A stretch of DNA of 64,000 nucleotides from Bacteroides acidifaciens (GTDB taxonomy: Bacteria > Bacteroidota > Bacteroidia > Bacteroidales > Bacteroidaceae). A program made the position numbers and the translations under genes. The notes beneath the pieces are model-generated. The model worked only from the letters and a program-made list of their open reading frames with translations, had not been told where the DNA came from and did no database searches. Location: NCBI RefSeq assembly GCF_903181435.1, contig NZ_CAEUHO010000001.1, positions 1,612,001 through 1,676,000 of the forward strand, read 5' to 3'. Shown in pieces: positions 61,214-64,000 of the stretch; position 1 is the first letter of the stretch, and each line of letters starts with the position of its first letter.

Positions 61214-62968
61214 TTACCCAATAATACTTTTTATATAATCAGAAGGGCAGATGTTATAGAATTCCTTGAACTTTTTTCCAAAATATTTGGCATCACAATA
61301 ACCTAGCATGCCGGCTATTTCCGAGTTAGTATACTGCTGGGAAGCTAAAAATATACGTGCTTTATCCATTTTAAATGAATAAATATAACTCTCCGGAGAT
61401 TTTCCGGTAAGTTCTCTCATCTTACTATAAAATGCCGTACGACTTTTGCCCACATCAGTACAAAGTTGTTCTATAGAATACTTCTCTGATAGATTTTCTT
61501 CCAATATCGCGTTCACTTTTTCCATAAATTCCAAATCTTCTTTTGCCAATTCTTCCTGTACAGGCATCAGTGAAGTAACTGTATCTGACAAAAAACATTT
61601 TATCCGTTCGCGCATAGTCATATGATTTTCAATCAGCATACATATATTCGCCCTAAATTTACAAATACTTTCCATCCGCAATTCCAACCTGTCCGCACCG
61701 CTTCCCATATGAGACATATAGCTCTCATTATCAAAAGACCTTATCAAAAGGACAACCGGCATATCCCCCACTATCTTGTCCGTCTTGATTCGGAAACAAA
61801 GAGCATCTCCACTTATTCCATTGACATTGTCATCAATAATAATTGCATCAGGATTCAAATGGATTGTAGTTCTTATTAACAATTCAGGATTATCAAGAAC
61901 CTCAATCCGAAAATATCTCGACAAATCTTTTTTCAAATAGTTACTGAGTCGCCTATCCGCCATAACTAATAAAACACAAGGTGCGTCCTTGATTTTTGCA
62001 TTCCGACTCATATTATCAGCATTCCGGGAAGAACTACCGAAAGAACCCTTCACTCCGTCTGCCACATTTTTCCTGGCGGGGCATGACTGATTCTGACAAT
62101 TGCAATCTGTTGGGATAATAATCCGAAAAGTGACAGTTTTGCCATACCCGAAACCCGTTATTTTTCCACCATGGAAATGAATAATTTTCCTCACTGTCCT
62201 TAAACCGCTAAACCCGTATAAAGGCAGCATAAGAGGAATAAAAGGAAGCATTCTTTTACCTTCTTTTTCCAACATCTTATGATTACTGATATAGAGTTTC
62301 CATGAATTTATCGTATGTGCTATCTTTATGAAAATGCAACAGCCTGGAGCAGATTTCTGAATCATCTTGTTCAGAAGATGTTGCAATGCCGCAGTCATAA
62401 TATTCTCATTAATCCTGCAACTGACACAGTCTGGACATTCACTTACTATCAACTGTATCCGACGGGACTTCGCATAAGGACGACACTGATTTACAATAGA
62501 AGTAATATAAGTAAAAAGCTCAAAATTAATCGTAGATGTTTTGGGCTTGATTTTCCCATTCTCTTTGTCAAGCGTAGCAACATTATGATTACAGTCTATT
62601 ACACATCTAGTATATCTCAACGCTTCTTCTATCTTGGGAGAAAGGGATTCCGAAAGATTATCAGTCTTTATGTCTTCCAACTGGTTCTGTAATAATAGTA
62701 ATGGTGTATGTACCGCATGAATCATATTCACTGTAAGCTTATATTTCTCATGTGACTGTAACCTTGTATTATAGTCCAACAAGAAATACACCAATAAACA
62801 AACCAATAGCCCGAGTCCAAGACTCTCTACAGGAACCACATATCCTAATAAAGACATATTGGGTAAAATCACATCAACAGTTTGTTTACTATCTGCTAAA
62901 TTGGCTCCGGCACTCAAAAAGAGTGAAGCCTGAAAATCTGATAACCAATTCAGATAACAATTATTCAT
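61214..62968 (-). CDS. Degenerate HTCS-like AraC regulator lacking the sensor domain
   Basis: A 584-residue protein with one transmembrane helix (about 48-66, LGLGLLVCLLVYFLL) and only 45 residues before it, in place of the usual 750-residue propeller sensor. A HisKA-like segment keeps a His in NMIHAVHTPLLLLQNQ. The ATPase region has lost clear N and G boxes (LQHLLNKMIQKSAPG, GLRTVRKIIHFHGGK). The receiver keeps an Asp in IIIDDNVNGISG but not the usual Lys. The C-terminal AraC helix-turn-helix pair looks intact (IEQLCTDVGKSRTAFYSKMR, NSEIAGMLGYCDAKYFGKKF). It may therefore work as a phosphorylation-independent DNA-binding protein. It is divergent from the Ntn hydrolase gene. Confidence 0.78.
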   Translation of the reverse strand: MNNCYLNWLSDFQASLFLSAGANLADSKQTVDVILPNMSLLGYVVPVESLGLGLLVCLLVYFLLDYNTRLQSHEKYKLTVNMIHAVHTPLLLLQNQLEDIKTDNLSESLSPKIEEALRYTRCVIDCNHNVATLDKENGKIKPKTSTINFELFTYITSIVNQCRPYAKSRRIQLIVSECPDCVSCRINENIMTAALQHLLNKMIQKSAPGCCIFIKIAHTINSWKLYISNHKMLEKEGKRMLPFIPLMLPLYGFSGLRTVRKIIHFHGGKITGFGYGKTVTFRIIIPTDCNCQNQSCPARKNVADGVKGSFGSSSRNADNMSRNAKIKDAPCVLLVMADRRLSNYLKKDLSRYFRIEVLDNPELLIRTTIHLNPDAIIIDDNVNGISGDALCFRIKTDKIVGDMPVVLLIRSFDNESYMSHMGSGADRLELRMESICKFRANICMLIENHMTMRERIKCFLSDTVTSLMPVQEELAKEDLEFMEKVNAILEENLSEKYSIEQLCTDVGKSRTAFYSKMRELTGKSPESYIYSFKMDKARIFLASQQYTNSEIAGMLGYCDAKYFGKKFKEFYNICPSDYIKSIIG

Positions 62969-63582
62969 ACTAGTATCGGATTAAATTAATTAATATGTTA
63001 CACTTTCAACATAACACACCTGATTTTTTATGCATGCCAAAAGTCGATGCAAGTGTAAACATTTTAACAACCACCAAGCAGGTGGTTTCCGACATAATAA
63101 ATGGGTGTTTTTTATCAAATGGTAACAATTTACGCTGTTACCTTAAAAAATAAAGGATTTGATCGCAATTCTACCCGTTCTGTTTAGACTACAGTCTTAA
63201 CCCATTCATTTGTAGAAGTGCCGATTCATCACTTGGAAGCAATCAATACGATAATCAAAAATAACAACAATTACAAAAGAACTTCACCCGCACCGTAGTT
63301 ACTTTCCGGTGACGGCTCCGAAGTTCTGCCAAATTGTCTTTTTTCCTGGTATTCCTTAAGACTCATATATTTTTATGATTTATAAATGATTCAGTTCTAT
63401 AACATCCTGTAGGCTCGTTTGTTTGCGGGTTTCTTGCATTTTAATGGCTTTAAAAACGTATTTAATTTTACTAACTTAATAATTCCTTTTTTTCTTGAAG
63501 TTTATTCGAATGTACTTAAATCAATAGAACTCACATAAACTAATTTCCCTTCAGATTTGTTTTTCAATGAAAAACAATTATT
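62969..63582. other. 614-base divergent intergenic region
   Basis: It holds no gene that I can support. There is a 7-bp hairpin (AACCACC/GGTGGTT at 63069-63087) and a structured segment at 63279-63327 followed by a T-run. The region probably carries the promoters of the HTCS-like gene and the hydrolase gene and a long leader of the latter. Confidence 0.6.
63279..63346 (+). other. Structured leader or small-RNA-like hairpin
   Basis: GAACTTC (63279-63285) pairs with GAAGTTC (63320-63326), and inside them CACCG pairs with CGGTG. A T-rich stretch (TTGTCTTTTTTCC) begins about 9 bases later. It could be a terminated leader, a riboswitch-like element or a small RNA. I cannot assign a family. Confidence 0.35.
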
Positions 63583-64000
63583 ATGAAGAAGAATTTATCT
63601 GTTAATCAAGTAGTCATTGGCTGTCTGTTTATGTTCCTGTCTCCTTCTCTTGCAGAAGCCTGCACAGGTATTACTTTAAAAAGCAAAAATGACACTACTA
63701 TCGTTGCAAGGACGATTGAATGGGGTGGAAGTGACATGAACAGCCAATATGTCATTGTTCCAAGAGGGTATACCGAACAATCATTCACTCCGGATGGCGT
63801 TGACGGAATGTTGTATGCCGCACAATACGGATATGTAGGACTGGCTGTAGAACAAAAAGAATTCATAGCCGAAGGTCTGAACGAAGCCGGACTTTCAGCA
63901 GGATTGTTCTATTTTCCTCATTATGGCGAATATGAGAAATACAATCCGGCAGAGAAAGCAAAAAGTATTTCTGATTTACAACTCGTTTCCTGGCTTCTGG
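63583..64000 (+). CDS. Choloylglycine hydrolase-family Ntn hydrolase (3' truncated)
   Basis: The first 139 residues of a linear-amide C-N hydrolase. The signal peptide ends at EA and the next residue, Cys27 in CTGITLKSKNDTTIVA, would be the exposed N-terminal nucleophile after cleavage. RTIEWGG follows, then GLNEAGLSAGLFYF, a family motif. Members hydrolyse conjugated bile salts or penicillin V; the signal peptide places this one in the periplasm, as in Bacteroides bile salt hydrolases. Which amide it cuts cannot be told from this part. The gene runs off the right edge. It has a long non-coding leader and faces away from the degenerate HTCS-like regulator. Confidence 0.86.
   Translation, partial: MKKNLSVNQVVIGCLFMFLSPSLAEACTGITLKSKNDTTIVARTIEWGGSDMNSQYVIVPRGYTEQSFTPDGVDGMLYAAQYGYVGLAVEQKEFIAEGLNEAGLSAGLFYFPHYGEYEKYNPAEKAKSISDLQLVSWLL

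Noticed and set aside
63606..63866. 86-codon minus-strand frame at the right edge
   Set aside because: It lies opposite the clearly recognisable Ntn hydrolase frame and has no features of its own.

Overview
The window is a stretch of a Bacteroides chromosome, most likely from the B. thetaiotaomicron/ovatus/xylanisolvens group; I cannot fix the species. Support for this: many genes carry the Bacteroidetes -7 box TAnnTTTG, there is a hybrid two-component system (HTCS) regulator, and secreted glycoside hydrolases stand in long operons. The order of the hydrolases matches, from memory, the B. thetaiotaomicron rhamnogalacturonan-II (RG-II) degradation locus around BT0979-BT1003. Locus numbers and activities quoted from that locus are recollection, not a search result.

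Region 1 (1-18.4 kb) is general chromosome. It holds an HlyD/ABC-2 efflux operon cut by the left edge; a redox cluster of a small membrane protein, a DUF1893 protein, a Tat-exported Fe-S aldo/keto reductase and a membrane polyferredoxin; a FucP-type sugar transporter; a large DUF2723 membrane protein with a DUF3098 protein; a TPR lipoprotein regulator; a HAD phosphatase with a short-chain dehydrogenase; a split threonine/serine exporter with a DUF6064 protein; and an ECF sigma factor followed by an 83-residue FecR-N-like protein.

Region 2 (18.4-60.3 kb) is the pectin/RG-II locus, almost all on the minus strand. Five transcription units can be read from gene spacing. They are PL1 lyase then a beta-helix/DUF4955-type protein; GH106, SASA esterase, GH139, GH2; GH2 (LacZ-type), GH2; GH138, GH137-GH2; and GH127, GH141, GH78. 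The HTCS at 23.3-27.7 kb is the obvious regulator. The first gene of each of the five units carries the same upstream motif, GACG-N12-(T/G)TTTGTA on the plus strand, with exactly 12 bases between the halves each time. This looks like the HTCS operator. A GNAT acetyltransferase, a creatininase-family hydrolase and a 55-residue membrane protein sit inside the locus without this motif. No SusC/SusD pair and none of the GH95, GH140 or GH142/143 enzymes of the RG-II system lie in the window.

Region 3 (60.4-64 kb) has a small membrane protein, a degenerate HTCS-like AraC regulator that has lost its sensor domain, and the start of a choloylglycine-hydrolase-type Ntn hydrolase.

The most unusual signal is not a gene. 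Three intergenic regions, near 15.07, 37.9 and 53.07 kb, each hold a short array of 15-16 bp palindromic words repeated at a 22 bp pitch. The words differ completely between arrays (GAAAC-N5-GTTTC, GTTGC-N6-GCAAC, ATAG-N5-CTAT) but the pitch and word length are the same. I know of no described element with this design.
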